From positions 79,044,613-79,108,612 of the forward strand of contig OY829329.1 of the NCBI GenBank assembly GCA_963691655.1: a stretch of DNA of 64,000 bases. The letters are read 5' to 3'. Below the pieces are notes generated by a model. The model was not told the origin of the DNA. It worked only from the letters and a program-made list of their open reading frames with translations, and did not search any database. The stretch's first letter is position 1, and every line of letters starts with the position of its first letter. Positions 47,056-59,086 of this stretch are shown here, one piece after another. This DNA comes from Toxonevra muliebris (lineage: Eukaryota > Arthropoda > Insecta > Diptera > Pallopteridae). A program made the position numbers and the translations under genes.

Positions 47056-47282
47056 AAAAGTTATTAAAATATCGTTCTTTTTTTATCACATGAGATATTA
47101 AAGTAGCTCAATGCCATTTGCCGATTTTATTTTTATTTTTTGTAAAATATTTTTTCCAAGCAATTACCATTCGTGAGTTGGATCGTTTTCACAAAGCCAA
47201 AAAAATTTTTTCCATAGACTACTTTTAGTCAAATAAAAGCTCGCAAATACTCAAAAATTACACTGTGTGACAGTGAAAATAT

Positions 47283-47398
47283 ACCTACTTTTTTGGAGGC
47301 ATAGCTCAAATTGTAGGTACAGTCAAGCAGAAATAAATTCCATACTCAGAATTTTGAAATGACCATTAAAATCTGGATTTAGGGTCGAAAAAGCTACT
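47283..47398 (+). repeat. solo arm of a foldback repeat
   Basis: ATATACCTAC, then GGCATAGCTCAAATTGTAGG, TACAGTCAAGCAGAAA and ATACTCAGAATTTTGAAATG, then AAAATCTGGA, match the right arm (reverse complement) and left arm of the foldback element at 51751-52444. No opposite arm was recognised nearby. Confidence 0.5.
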
Positions 47399-47521
47399 TT
47401 TGATGGGTTGAGGCATATACTTGCCCGTAACTTTATTTTTATTTATTCGATGAGTGAGTTTGTTTTTTCTCAAAAAAAAGTGGTATTTGAATTTTCTCTT
47501 TGCTTATACAAAAATCATTAA

Positions 47522-48181
47522 CCCATTTGGAACCGTAAGGTAAACAGAGAAGATACCGCGAACCTGAATTCGGATTCGAATTCTCAAGTCCCTTTTTTTT
47601 TTTGTTACAATTTCTTATCAAAACAGACATCTAAAGGCCTGAACTTTCATCGGTCACCGGTAACCCTATGGCCCTCAATGGGATTTTTCTCAGTACATGC
47701 GAACTTTCTCAGTACATTCTTAATAGATTTTTTAAAGATAGGCAAAGTTACTTAGTATTAATTCTTCTCTTAACCCTTTCGTGAGCAAAGGAAACTAGAA
47801 ACGATTAATCAAAACCGAGTCCGTATTCTTCGATCCCCATTTTATGGTAAAAACGTTCTCAAAAAGTTTCCATTGAAGACATTAAAGTCATCGGTAACCC
47901 ATAGCAAAACTTGTTTTTCCAAAAAAGTAAACAACATTTTAAACATATGAAAAATTACACTTGAGTATTTTTAATAAATTGTGATTAAAAAAATTTTATT
48001 TTTAATTTAAGTCAATCTGGTTTTATCAATTAGGTATCAATTCTAAAATTTTTGTAATAATAACTACAACGCAATAAATTATCATTTTACTGAATATAGA
48101 TTTATTAAATTCTGTGGAATATTTTTTAAATAAACTGAAAAAACGAGTTTGGGTCACTGGTGACCAATGGTTCCGAAAGTA
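47522..48181. mobile_element. TTAA/CCC-ended element or nested pair
   Basis: TTAA at 47518-47521 is followed by CCCATTTGGAACC. TTAA at 48182-48185 ends an inverted TACTTTCGGAACC, sharing TTYGGAACC. A second TTAA plus CCCTTTCG lies inside (47770-47781), and a further TTAA preceded by a TACT-type inverted end at 47758-47761. The palindromes GGTCACCGGTAACC (47652-47665) and GGTCACTGGTGACC (48152-48165) occur near the ends. It is either one 660-bp element or two neighbouring or nested ones. No coding frame is seen. Confidence 0.45.
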
Positions 48182-48314
48182 TTAAAGCCTCTACACAATT
48201 CGCAATGTTTTTTTTTTAGCAGAGAGTGCGAGCTTTATGTATTCTTTAATGCTTTGTAAAAATTTAATCAAATTTTTGCTAGCCTATGATTTTCTAAGGG
48301 AAAACCCTCTACTT

Positions 48315-48326
48315 ATGCTGTGAAAC
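48315..48326 (+). repeat. target-site duplication, left copy
   Basis: ATGCTGTGAAAC precedes the internally deleted non-LTR element and is repeated exactly after its tail at 49371-49382. The first three bases could belong to the ATG-type tail, so the duplication is 9-12 bp. Confidence 0.75.
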
Positions 48327-49370
48327 GTGCAAAGAGTGGAGAGGTGCAAAGAGTGGCACGCCTACATCAGGGTAGCTGTTACTGTTGACGAGTGTCTCTC
48401 AAAGTCCTCTTCTCACCTCCACGTTGGTGCATCTCCGGTAACCTGAGCAACCTAAATGAAGGCTGGATACCCAACCCCAAAGAAATTTTAGGTCAGGGCA
48501 AACGAGAAAGGAAGCTTTAGGGAGGCCACTCTGAAATACTCGGTTTAAGGGCTCTCTAAAATATTAAAGCAGCGTCTGACCCATAGTAGGCGGCTGCAAA
48601 CAGCGTCTGTTTCCCATGTTAGGGGCGGCTGAATTAAAACGTGCCTGGTCGTCAAAAAGGAGGTAGGCCTACCAGGATCCTGCTTTGTCCTTATAAGCAT
48701 CGTAAGAATTTATCAAACACGTAGTTAACAACACATGAATCAAAACTATATGGAAATAAGTATCCCAGAGGGTAGCAGACTTCCGTTAAATCCCTCCGCT
48801 CTGGCGGCAAGCCCCACGGTTCTGGGAGGGGTAAATTCATGTTAAGTCGACTCTATAGTTGAAACCTCTACAGATATAAATCCTTAACGTAAACAATGAT
48901 AACGTTTTCTCCTTCAAAAAACGCACAAAAATTCGTTCGTGGAACGTGCGATTGCGGCAAACTACAACAAGTCGCAAATGAAAGCAAAAAACTAGCAATT
49001 GAAATTTTGGGCTTAAGCGAATGTTGATGGAATGGGTTCCGGACGTGATCAGCAACACAAATTTGTACCAAAGATGCGGCATGGACCCGATCTCCGTTCA
49101 AATAAAACGCAGAAAGTGGAAATGGATTGGTCACAAACTGCGTAAAGATCAAAATGAAATTTGCTGACAAGCTCTAGACTGAAATCCGAAAGGCTCTAGA
49201 AAGCGTGGACGCCCAAAGATCACGTGGAAACGCTGTCTACTGAAGGACATGGAGAACACTAGGAATCATGGAGTGAAGGGAAGGCACTAACTAACAACCG
49301 AACACGCTGGAGATGCTTTGTAGAGGACCTATGCACCACTAGGTGTTAAACGGAACTGATGATGATGATG
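48327..49370 (+). mobile_element. internally deleted non-LTR retrotransposon (1044 bp)
   Basis: This is a complete-looking insertion. A GC-richer 5' leader (48330-48900) includes GGCGGCAAGCCCCACGGTTC. Then comes the start of the endonuclease domain (GKLQQVANESKKLAIEILGL then SEC, at 48956-49023) and a jump directly to the last part of ORF2. The end is a (GAT)n tail at about 49356-49370 and a 9-12 bp target duplication. The whole reverse transcriptase is absent. It must have been mobilised by a full-length relative of the RTE-like endonuclease-RT group. The clade name is inferred from the ORF2 C-terminus and the trinucleotide tail. Confidence 0.75.
48956..49352 (+). pseudogene. fused endonuclease start and ORF2 tail, broken
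   Basis: The plus frame from 48956 reads the endonuclease N-terminal pattern (G-K-L-x-Q-V-A-x-E-M...I-L-G-L-S-E-x-R-W-N-G; here SEC, stop, WNGF). After the junction near 49045 it reads ISNTNLYQRCGMDP, VQIKRRKWKWIGHKLRKDQN and RKRGRPKITWKR, then with a frameshift NNRTRWRCFVEDLCTTRC. The second part is the typical end of endonuclease-RT ORF2 (R-R-x-W-x-W-I-G-H-x-L-R-K and G-R-P-K-x-T-W-R-R). At least four in-frame stops mean no product is made. Confidence 0.75.
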
Positions 49371-49382
49371 ATGCTGTGAAAC
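49371..49382 (+). repeat. target-site duplication, right copy
   Basis: This is the exact repeat of ATGCTGTGAAAC from 48315-48326, directly after the GAT tail. Confidence 0.75.
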
Positions 49383-49384
49383 TT

Positions 49385-51745
49385 AAATCAGCTGGTTAAA
49401 TTTATTCTCCGAAACTTACGAAAGCGTCGACAGAAAAAGTTTAATGCGATTAACAAAGAAAATAGCTACTTACTTTACTGCTAATTTAATTTTCATGTAT
49501 TATCTGAGACGACAGCGGTCTGTTATAAAATCTTTGGAGAGAGTCGTCCTTTTCATTATTATAAATTTTAATTTAAATTGAAAATAATTTCAATTAAATT
49601 AAAAATTTGGCAACTCAGTATAAACATGACCCATGAACGCATATATTATACCCTTAAGCCACCTATTTGTACCCGTATACGGTTCTACTATACAAAAGAA
49701 CAGAAAAGTCTTCGTTTACTGGTATACAAGTAAACTAACGAAGTAGGTACAGCACTAATATGAATTTGAGCCAATGTGTTCATACATACATACATACACA
49801 CATACTATATCTACATTGAAAAATATTATTATTATTTTTCATAAATTTTAAATAAAAATTTCCCCAACGTATGATGGCGCATATGAAAATACGAATATGC
49901 TATCTCGTTTGCACCAACAAGGCAGCTATGAAAGTAATACAAGCGAGAAAAAGAAACAGAGAGAGAAAGAAAATGAGAGCGAGAAGAAAATGAACGTAAA
50001 ATTATAAAATGTATGCAACATTTTACAATGCAAAAGCCATTTACTTTGAGAAAATGTATGCGAAAAATGAAAGGCAAAAAAAAAAACAAAGACGTGCCAC
50101 AATTTGTGGCATGATGATGGAGAGAAAGAAAGAAAAGTTCATACGTATGCATACATATGTATGAATGTATTCTCAAAGCATATGAAAAATGAAAAGTCAC
50201 AAATTCGAATAATTTTCTTTCACCCACCCAAACCGCTCTACTTCACCTCCCCTCCCCCCCCCCCCCCTTACCCCTACCTATCTGCCACCTCTTCTTGATT
50301 TTAAATGTATTCACTTTCTACTTCCTCCTACAATTTTCTATTGTATTTTAAGATTTTTTTTTACTCATTTTTTCCATTGTTGTACATCCATTTGCTGCTG
50401 TATGGAAGAAGGACATTTGTGGATGCTTTGGGGGCTTTAAACACACACACACACACATACATACAAATATTCATACATGGGCACCAACTACAGTCCCGAG
50501 TGTAATATAAATAAAATGAGACAGGAAACAACGACGAGAAAGACCAACATTACCGAAGGTTCCCTGTATACAATAACAACAACAATAAGCAAAGTAAGCG
50601 AGCGTCCGAATGCACATTAGGTGCTTTTTTTATTTTGCTTAAAACGAGAAAAAAATATAAAATAGAATAAAATAAAAAAAGGCAAAGTAAGTTTTATACT
50701 ATAGTAGTATGTAGTAGAAAAAGGAGGGAAATATTGTACATAAAAAAAAATAAAATAAAATGAAAAATTATGAGTAAAAATGTAGGATTTTTTTATAGCA
50801 ACAGCCATAACAACAATGCATGCCTTCCTGGCATGTGGGTGTTTACATACATATATGGGTATATGTATGTATATGCGTGTATGCATGTATGTATGTGTGT
50901 AGGTACTTTTATGGCATATGGTCTGCATATAGTCAAATGCATTATTCAAACCTTTTCTACTTTGTTTTCTTAGCTCTACTAGTTTTTCTTGGGCCCTTTT
51001 TTTCTTCTACTACTACCACATACTATTCTCTGTTTGCTTTCTTTCTTTATTTTTTCTTATTTTGTATTTGTTTGCAAACTCGTATCTATGATGGAAAATC
51101 TACTTGCAAAATGGAAAATTCTGTAATAAAAAAGCAACAACAACAGCTTCAACCAACACCAAGTAGGAAAAGCGATTGCTAAGATTGTTGTGGATAACAA
51201 AAAAAAAAATAACTTTACATTACTGTTTATGCTCGTTACTGTTATGTATGCATACATTCGTTTTTCTATTTGAGTTTGTGTGAATAAATGTGTGCATGTA
51301 TGTGTGTGCATGTATGTGTGTGTCTGTATGTTTATGCTCTACCATTTGTTACTAGCATATGGGGGACATGCGCTTAAAATTGCCCAATAAAATTTCGTTG
51401 TGCTCAAAAATTCATAAGGAAATATTACATTTCACTTTAAAAAAAAAAAAAACTTCCCCCTTTCTACTGTTTCTCCACCCCACCCACACACATACATCTG
51501 CATGTATATAAAATAACACACCTTCTCATTGGCACTGTTTTGCTTAGCAATTTGTATACATATATGGAAAATATTTTACTAGTTAGTTGAAGGATATTTT
51601 ACATAAATAATATTTTAAATAAAATTTCATAACTAAAGTTTGTAGAACAAAAAAAAATTTATTTTCTTGTAACAGCAACTGAGTGCACAATTGCAATTTA
51701 AGCGAATATTTTACTTTCGATAACACAATGTGACAAGACAAAAAT
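49385..51745. other. non-coding stretch with microsatellites and a C run
   Basis: No gene is supported. There are TACA repeats at 49785-49805, a run of 14 C at 50254-50267, an (AC)n/TACA tract at about 50441-50465, TATG/TGTA tracts at 50840-50905 and TGTG tracts at 51290-51325. The 131-, 110- and 120-codon frames here cross these low-complexity tracts and show no domain. Confidence 0.5.
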
Positions 51746-51750
51746 ATTTT

Positions 51751-52444
51751 AATATACTTTTTACAACGCACGTGTCGTAGGTCTAGTCAAGCAAAAAAAA
51801 AAGCTGGATACTCAGAATTTTGAATTGCCCCTCAAAATCTGGACTAAGGGCCGGGCCGGAAAAGCCACTTTTGATAAGTTGAGTAAATATGTTATCTAAT
51901 GAGTAAATATGTCATTCAAAAGCTGCCGGAGTTAGAGGGCAAAATATGAGGAGAATTATAAATTTATTTTCATTTTAAATGTTGCGTAAACGACTATTTT
52001 ATTTACCAATGTATATACCGTGACTTACAAAACTGTTCATAACGCAACAAATTTTGAGGACACGACGAATGGCCAATAATGTTCACAAACCGAAAAGTAA
52101 CAGTATAGTTAAGTTTCTACTCATCCGGATTAACAAAACAAAAGTTGAAACAAATTTTTTAAATCAGATAGTATCTTCGTTCCAAAAGGATTTTGAAAGT
52201 CTCGAAATTTTGACCATGAATTACGATTTTTCATAATTTTTCGACCGAATTTTTTTTTTAATTCTATAGCTCGGCTATTGCTATCTACAAATACAACCAT
52301 TACGCCAATCGAATTTTTTAAATCGGATAATGTTTATTGCTATTGCAAGTCCAGATTTTGAGGGTAAATTCAAAATTCTGAATATGAAGAATTTTTCTGC
52401 TTGGCTATACCTATAGTTTGAGCTATGTCTCAAGGAAAGTATAT
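51751..52444. mobile_element. foldback-like element with about 95-bp arms
   Basis: The left arm (51751-51846) and right arm (52348-52444) are imperfect inverted copies. They share AATATACTTT or its complement, TCTAGTCAAGCA, CTCAGAATTTTGAATT and CTCAAAATCTGGACT. The 500-bp centre has no convincing frame. A related single arm lies at 47283-47398. I could not assign a superfamily or a target duplication. Confidence 0.55.
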
Positions 52445-52449
52445 GTTTC

Positions 52450-53410
52450 GGAATCAGCCACTATTTTTTGTTATTGATCTTTGTGATGGTATTCTTGATA
52501 CTTATTTTTGTTATGATTCTCATTTCAATTAATCGCTAGAACAGTTAGTAGGGATATATCAAGTTTTACTACATGAAAAATGGGCGTGTTCTTTGATTTT
52601 TGTTTACTTCGGCAACTTACAGCAATTTTCATGCAGATGTAAACTACGCCTTAGACCTCCAGAAATAAAGACGGCATTCATTCTTAAATCGTACAATAAA
52701 ATTTTCCTGGGACGATTATTGCTAAATCATCTGCAAAGCCAACTGTTTTGTCGCTATGAGGATTTAGTCATTAGTCAATTATTTATAGCATATTCTGTAT
52801 CAATTTGAAAACAATTGCAAATATTTTTTCAAACATTGTAGAATATTTGGTGCTCAGGGAACTCGTAAACTTCTAAAACTTACTTAGGCTTTGTCAGAAA
52901 TTAACCTCAAACTATAAACACTCTCTTTTGTTGTTTGCTCTGGAATAAGAAAAGCAGCGATTTTTGCTTGCGTAAGTTTTGTTTAAAATTATCAAAAAAT
53001 TACACATTTATTCTCTGAGATTATTTGTCTATTCTCTTACGAAAATTTTAACAAGAAGCACAGAGCATATTCTTTTGCTCTCAGAGCGAAAAAATTTCAA
53101 TTATTCTTTGAAATTAGAGAATTTTGTTCTCATTTTATATATATTTTGTAGGTTCTTCTTCTTATTAGGAACCTTTATTATTTTGAGCTTGTTACAGACG
53201 TTGCAGACTATGTAAAAATTCTTGAATAAATCTATGAAACTGAAATAGAGTTTTCCATTTTCGATCTCTTCTACTTGTGATACAACTTTCTAAAAACAAA
53301 TTATATTTTTTAATCATTTTTCAATAGGTTGCTGAGTAAGTTAAATCTTTACTTAAGTTTCTGAAATTTGCGTACACTCGCCCAGAAATCAATAAAAAAA
53401 AAACAAATTA
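52450..53410. other. AT-rich non-coding stretch
   Basis: No gene, repeat or transposon end is recognised. Confidence 0.45.
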
Positions 53411-53421
53411 TGTGTCTTCAA

Positions 53422-54428
53422 CAGGGATGTCAACTCAACTATTCTTTTTCCCCAATAACCCTCGAGAAATTCCCCGATTTTCGATCAAATTCCCCGCATC
53501 GGTATAATTTCATATTATAATAGCGCGACACGCACTTTCCATATTAACATTTTACAAAAACGAAAAATACCTTAAAATTGATCTCGGTAAGTGTTATTTT
53601 AAAGCGACCCTCGGTCTTTCTCGGCCCAAAACTTAACCAATTTTTATAGGACTCGTAGATTAATGGAAATCTACTTTCTGAATCCGAAATTCTTTTGACA
53701 CATTAGAGATTTCATATCAAGGGAACCCACTCTTAAAATCGATCGGGCTCAAACTTGCACAAAGTCATATTGGGTAGCAGTTACCACACCAAATTTGAAC
53801 GAGATGAGGTGTGTCGAGTTACTACACGTTCATTTTAATAGATAAACCAGTCTCAGCCCATTTTTTGACATCAAAGTTATCAAAGGAAAAGACATTGACT
53901 CAAATAAAAAATGGCGAAAGCCTTGTTGACTGACACTAGGCTGACCGTAATTTATAAGTTTACAGATTTGTCAGCAGGGATTAAGAGTTATTAATCAGGA
54001 GGTACTGGAGGAAGACATAGCAAAGCCTTTCTGAATGGCCGAAAGGGAAGTCGAAGCGCCGCGCGACTGTTTTGGCCTGACTGACACTCGGCGCTATAAT
54101 CATCTATATCTACGAAATCATTTCGAGTTTCTCTCTGAAATTTTTAAAAAATACTTTCGAAATAGAATACTTTCAAATAGCATATTTTTCTAAAAATCGA
54201 TTTCTCCAAACCAATAAAGTGCAGGGCCCACTTAAGAAAAGATGAAGATTTTAAGACCCAAAATATGAAATATTTCATAAGTTAAACGTTTTACATTACA
54301 TAAAATTTGACAAAAAAAAATAGCTGAACGACTTCAAATTCCCCGTAAAAAAAAGCTCATTCCCCGATTTCCCGCTCTAAGTCAAATCCCCCGCAAATCG
54401 GGGAGTTCCGCGCAAGTTGGCAACGCTG
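53422..54428. mobile_element. hAT-like non-autonomous element (1007 bp)
   Basis: The left end is CAGGGATGTCAACT and the right end, reverse-complemented, is CAGCGTTGCCAACT (11 of 14 match). The flanks are GTCTTCAA (53414-53421) and GTCTGCAA (54429-54436), 7 of 8 matching, as expected for the 8-bp hAT target. Repeated ATTCCCCGATTT-type blocks cluster near both ends (53450-53500 and 54335-54405), probably subterminal binding repeats. The interior has no transposase frame. Confidence 0.7.
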
Positions 54429-54439
54429 GTCTGCAAGCA

Positions 54440-55490
54440 CTGAGAGTAGAAGTAAAACTATGTTGTTTATTAGAAAATTGTTAGAAAGCATTAATAAAAT
54501 ATTCTGTTGAAGTTTTTGCAGTCATCTTCTCTCTATTTTGTTGTTGCTTCTCCTCTGCTGATACTCTCTACACTTATCGGCACAAAAACGACTTACTACA
54601 CGTATATAACACATAAAAGGAAAGTTCAGTTCACAGAAAATCAAGCCGCGACTTCTATATCGACTCTCTCACATGCGATAACACTGCAAGAAATCGACTC
54701 TCTGCATGATTGTATGCAGCCGATCCCCACATGACATCGTTGGCTAAACACAAACAACAGCATAACTTCGTTTCTTATAAGTTTCGTATGAGTGCAACAA
54801 CAACGCGATTCGTTTTCGATTTACCTTCGTTAAAGAAGTTTCACTTCAACAAGGAAAGATCACTGATGAGGAACCGTAGCGGGTTCCGAAGTTATCCTCT
54901 GATCTGGTGGTTCCATAGCTTTTGTTATTTTTCTGGCATTATCGTTCATTAAGCCTATTTTTCTCATTAAAATGAACATTATTTTTACATTGTTTGTACT
55001 TCTTTACTTGCCTTTTTAAGTAATTTCTTATGATCTTTATGATAAGATCTACCTAAATTCAAGACACTTTTATAACTTGAAGCTAACTGAAGAGGATGTA
55101 TATTATATCTGAAAATTCTAAAATTCATCTTATTATCGTTCTGCAACTCATTTTTTTTCAGGCAAACTTTCCCAAAATCAATTTCATATGTAATATTTTT
55201 GATAATACCTTGCATTCTTTTATTAAGTATCTTAAAAGTCTCATCTTAAAGTGGAAACAAAACATTCACTTTTAACTACTGAAATGTTTTTAAAGCTATT
55301 TCTTTTCATTTCTTCACTAATATTTTTTCTTCGTCTTCAGCCATAACCTCTAGAATTGCAAAAGGAAATGAACTCGCGCGCGCCATTGAACTAATCAATA
55401 AAAACATTAAAAAAAAAATACCAAAAACCTAAAACGAAAGAAAAAAAATCAATTAATTGTGTGCGGAAGTTAAAGTCAACACGAACAGCA
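54440..55490. other. non-coding stretch
   Basis: No gene is supported. Short frames at 54507 and 54710 have mixed composition but no recognisable domain. Confidence 0.4.
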
Positions 55491-56540
55491 ACACCACCAT
55501 CAACAACAACAACAGCAGCCTGCAATAACATATGAAAAGTCACAGCATCTGCTGAGATATTCTTGTACTTTAAGAAAAATTACTACGGACAAGCCATGAA
55601 AAAAAACAGCAAAACAACAACAAACAGAAAAAGGAAAACCATAACAGAAAAACGAATTTAAGACAACAAAAATCCAACAAAACAACAACAAAGCACACAA
55701 CAACTGAATGAAAGAAAAATTGCTTAAATTTTTGTAAGCAACAAAAGTGAAGTAACAGCAGCAACAATATCGATTGGCGTTGCTAAAATGCTTAAATACT
55801 TAAGTGTAACGCCAAAAGTACATAAAATTTGAGGAGCAGAAAGTAAAAAAGAAAAAAAAATCAAGTGCGAGTATAAAAATGCCAAAAGAAAAGAAAAAAA
55901 TAAAGGATGAAAATACGCACATTAGTAGCAGCAGTAACAACAACAGCAACAAAAGTAGCAACAACAGCAGTGATTTTTGCTAATCAATGAATTAAAGCAG
56001 CAAAACAGCAACGTGAATTTTTTTAGTTGAAGTAAAGTAAAGCACAGAAAATTGTTGGTACAAATAAATAGCGACAATTGAAGAAAGTAGCAGCAGCAAC
56101 AACAGCAGTCACAGCAGCATCTTTAAGATACATTTATTTAGGTAGAAGCCGGCAAGGAACAAAAAGTTTGCGTGCTCTCATTCTTGCTCTTTATCTTGTG
56201 TCTCGGTGCTTTCCTTGTGCATCATAATAATAGTAGTAGTAGTAGTGAAGTAGCGCCCGCAAAAATAGTACGGCGACAACGACAACTTTAATGAGCAGAA
56301 ATTAGTAAAATCAAAAAACTAAAAATAAGTAAAAGAAGAAAAAGAGAATCAGAAAAGATGTATAGTAAGTGTTGACAACAACAAAATAACAAATAAACAA
56401 ACAACAATAACGCGGCGAATTCATTTCTTTTTTGCATTTATAAAGTAAAGTCTCAAGTGTAGTGAAAAAAATGTAGTAGAAAAAGGGAGAGCGCATAATA
56501 ATACCACAAGAAAAAAAAAAACAGATGAGCAAGTGAGATA
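55490..56540. other. CAA/CAG-rich region, possibly transcribed leader
   Basis: The plus strand is rich in CAA, CAG and AAA-type low complexity (for example AACAACAACAACAGCAGC near 55505). Such A-rich, CAA-rich sequence is common in long fly 5' UTRs and introns. I see no promoter or splice pair that decides the matter. The C-rich minus-strand frames at 55500-55767 are shadows. Confidence 0.3.
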
Positions 56541-59080
56541 TTGCCTGTTATTGTTGTTGTTTGTATTTTCGATGCTCCCCAATACTAAAGCATGCTCATG
56601 CGCTTTTTGGCGCTCACCACATTGCTACTCCATACTCAGCAACTCTGATTGGTTGTTCGTGTGATTGTCGCATGGTGTTTTGTGCTTCATTAGTGAGAGA
56701 GCGCATACATCGTTTTTGTTGTGTTGTTGTTATTTTTTTGTTTTCGTGAGAGAGGCAGTAAAATGTTTTTGTTTTTGCTGTTATTTTTTACTTGGGAGGC
56801 ATATAACTGTCAGTGTATATGTATAAAACTATGCACAAGTGAATGAGCATGAGTGAGAGAGAGAGTGAGTGAATCTATAAATTTCCCCACTTTCCAAGTA
56901 CGTACATACATACAGTGATGATCAAGTAAGTATAAACAAACCATTTTGAATAATTCGTTCGTTCGTTACTTGCATACGCGCGTTGATATCTTGCAGATGC
57001 ATACATTTTTGCAGCTATAAAGTTCATTTGAAGCAATATTTTTTTTTTTGTGCTTTTGTGGAACGTATTGTTTTTATTGTGTTTTATTTTTTTACTTTTT
57101 ATCTTTGTTTTTATTTAATTTTTTGTTGGTTTTTTGTTTTTATCGTTTTTTCGTCATCGTTTTCTTAACATTTCTGCATTGCGTTGTATTCTTCTGCATT
57201 TGCACTGTTTTTCTTAGCCACAATTGCCAATCGTCGGACACATAGAAATGCAATAGCGTTTTCGCAGCGCATACATTTTGACTGCTTGCTTCACATTCGT
57301 TACGTATACGATTTTTATTAAAAACAAAAATTAAAAAAACAAAAAAAAACTTAAAGTAGATATTTATTTTTGTTATAAACAAAAAGTGCAGTAAAATCTC
57401 GTTTAACCGTTTATTTGTCGCGTTTGTTACTCTGTCTGCCAGCATCAACTCCATCATCTTCATCATCAGCAATATCGTCTTCGCTGTGGTTGCCTTTGCT
57501 GCTGCTCTTTTTGGTGAACTCACTAAGAAATCGTGATTGTCGTGGTCGCATTGTGTTTGTTACCATTTTTTCTTTCTTTTCTATCTTCTTCGTAATTATT
57601 TTAATTTATTCGCAATTTTGGTTTTCGTTTTTGCAACTGACACTGTCGATTCTGCCACAATCTTCAGAGTTGTTGCTTATTTGTTTGTTTTTTTTTTAAA
57701 TTTCCTACTACTTTGAAGTATTTTCTCTCTTCTTTTTTTCTCGCTTACTTACTTCATTTTTTGACAAGCAGTGAGTAATTATTATTGCACGCATCTCATT
57801 TTATTTCTTTGTATATGTGTGTGTGTGTGTTTGTGTTTAGGTTGATATTTTTGTTGAATTTTGAATTTGAGATTTCTTGGGACAACGAGTCGTATACGCA
57901 ATTTGAATTTATTTAGTTTTTCATGCCGTATACGTAATTTTTTGATTAATGAGCGGTTTTTTTTCTTTGGTACTTAGAATCAAAATAAATGTTTAATATT
58001 TTGTTTATTAAAAATCAATTTAGTTCAGTTAGCAAGAAAAATCTATGACGTTTAAAAAAAATCCGAAATTCCCGTCGGCTAAAGGCAAAAGCATCAAATT
58101 TTTTCACTCTGCCAGACAGATAATCAAGCTTATCCTGAAGCTAATTTTGTCATAATTTGAAATAAAATATGTAAATATTAAAAAATGAAGAAATACATTT
58201 CAAAACACAATTTCAAATAATAGGATGTGATTTCTGCTTTGTATACCGGAAATCGTAATGAAGGGCACGATGTGAAGCCATTTTTTTGGATAGATTTTAA
58301 ATGGAAATTGTTCAAGAGAAGTATTCATTGTTAATTCAATCATAATAGACGTAGTTTGTAGTGAAAGTTTCATCATTTTCTTAGGTGCCTTCTAGTTTAT
58401 ATATACCTACATAAATCAAAACTGAGTCCTCTAGAGGACAACAAATACGAAAGTGTATGTCCTTCCTCCCCCTCTTTTCTCTTTCCTCTTTCTATTAAAA
58501 GCAATTTTTTTTTTTTGATATTTCTAAGGACATTGATGATTGCAAAAAGAAAAATGGGATTTCTCATCCCTCCCCAAGTTATCAAAACCCACCAGCTATT
58601 CTCACGCTCTTCGTATTAAAAACATATTAAATCGTAATCATCATTTTAGTCATGGTAACGATTAACATTATTAGTTATCGAAACCTGACCAAATGACAAA
58701 TAAAAATTAGTCATTAGTGTGTTGATGTGTGATGATTGATTTTTTTAACCACAAGTTTTCACTCATTAGTCAAATTGAATTTTCCCAGCCTAGCTTGAAG
58801 AATTTTATTTGCCGAAAAGAGAATACAAATGTGAAATTCAGTAAAGATTTATAGGCTTTGTAGTAAAGAACACATACAGCTTCAGAGTCTAAAACAACTT
58901 GAAAGAAAGAAAATCTAACTGGCCTCTTCCTGCTACACCCCTATCTCCTTATGCGCTGATCTTTCTATTCTTCTATTTCACTTTTCTCTATCCTTCTTTT
59001 CTCCTATTTTCTCTCGTGAAGTCAGGGAATGCAATCTTTTTTTGAAGCCATGTAAATGTCAATCTTATAACTTTAAGATT
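56540..59080. other. non-coding stretch with TTG/CTG and TG repeats
   Basis: No gene is supported. There are GA-rich repeats near 56848-56870, T-rich low complexity at 57040-57160 and a (TG)n tract at 57810-57838. The 127-codon minus-strand frame at 57140 has a long K- and F-rich middle and no domain. Confidence 0.45.
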
Positions 59081-59086
59081 ATGACT

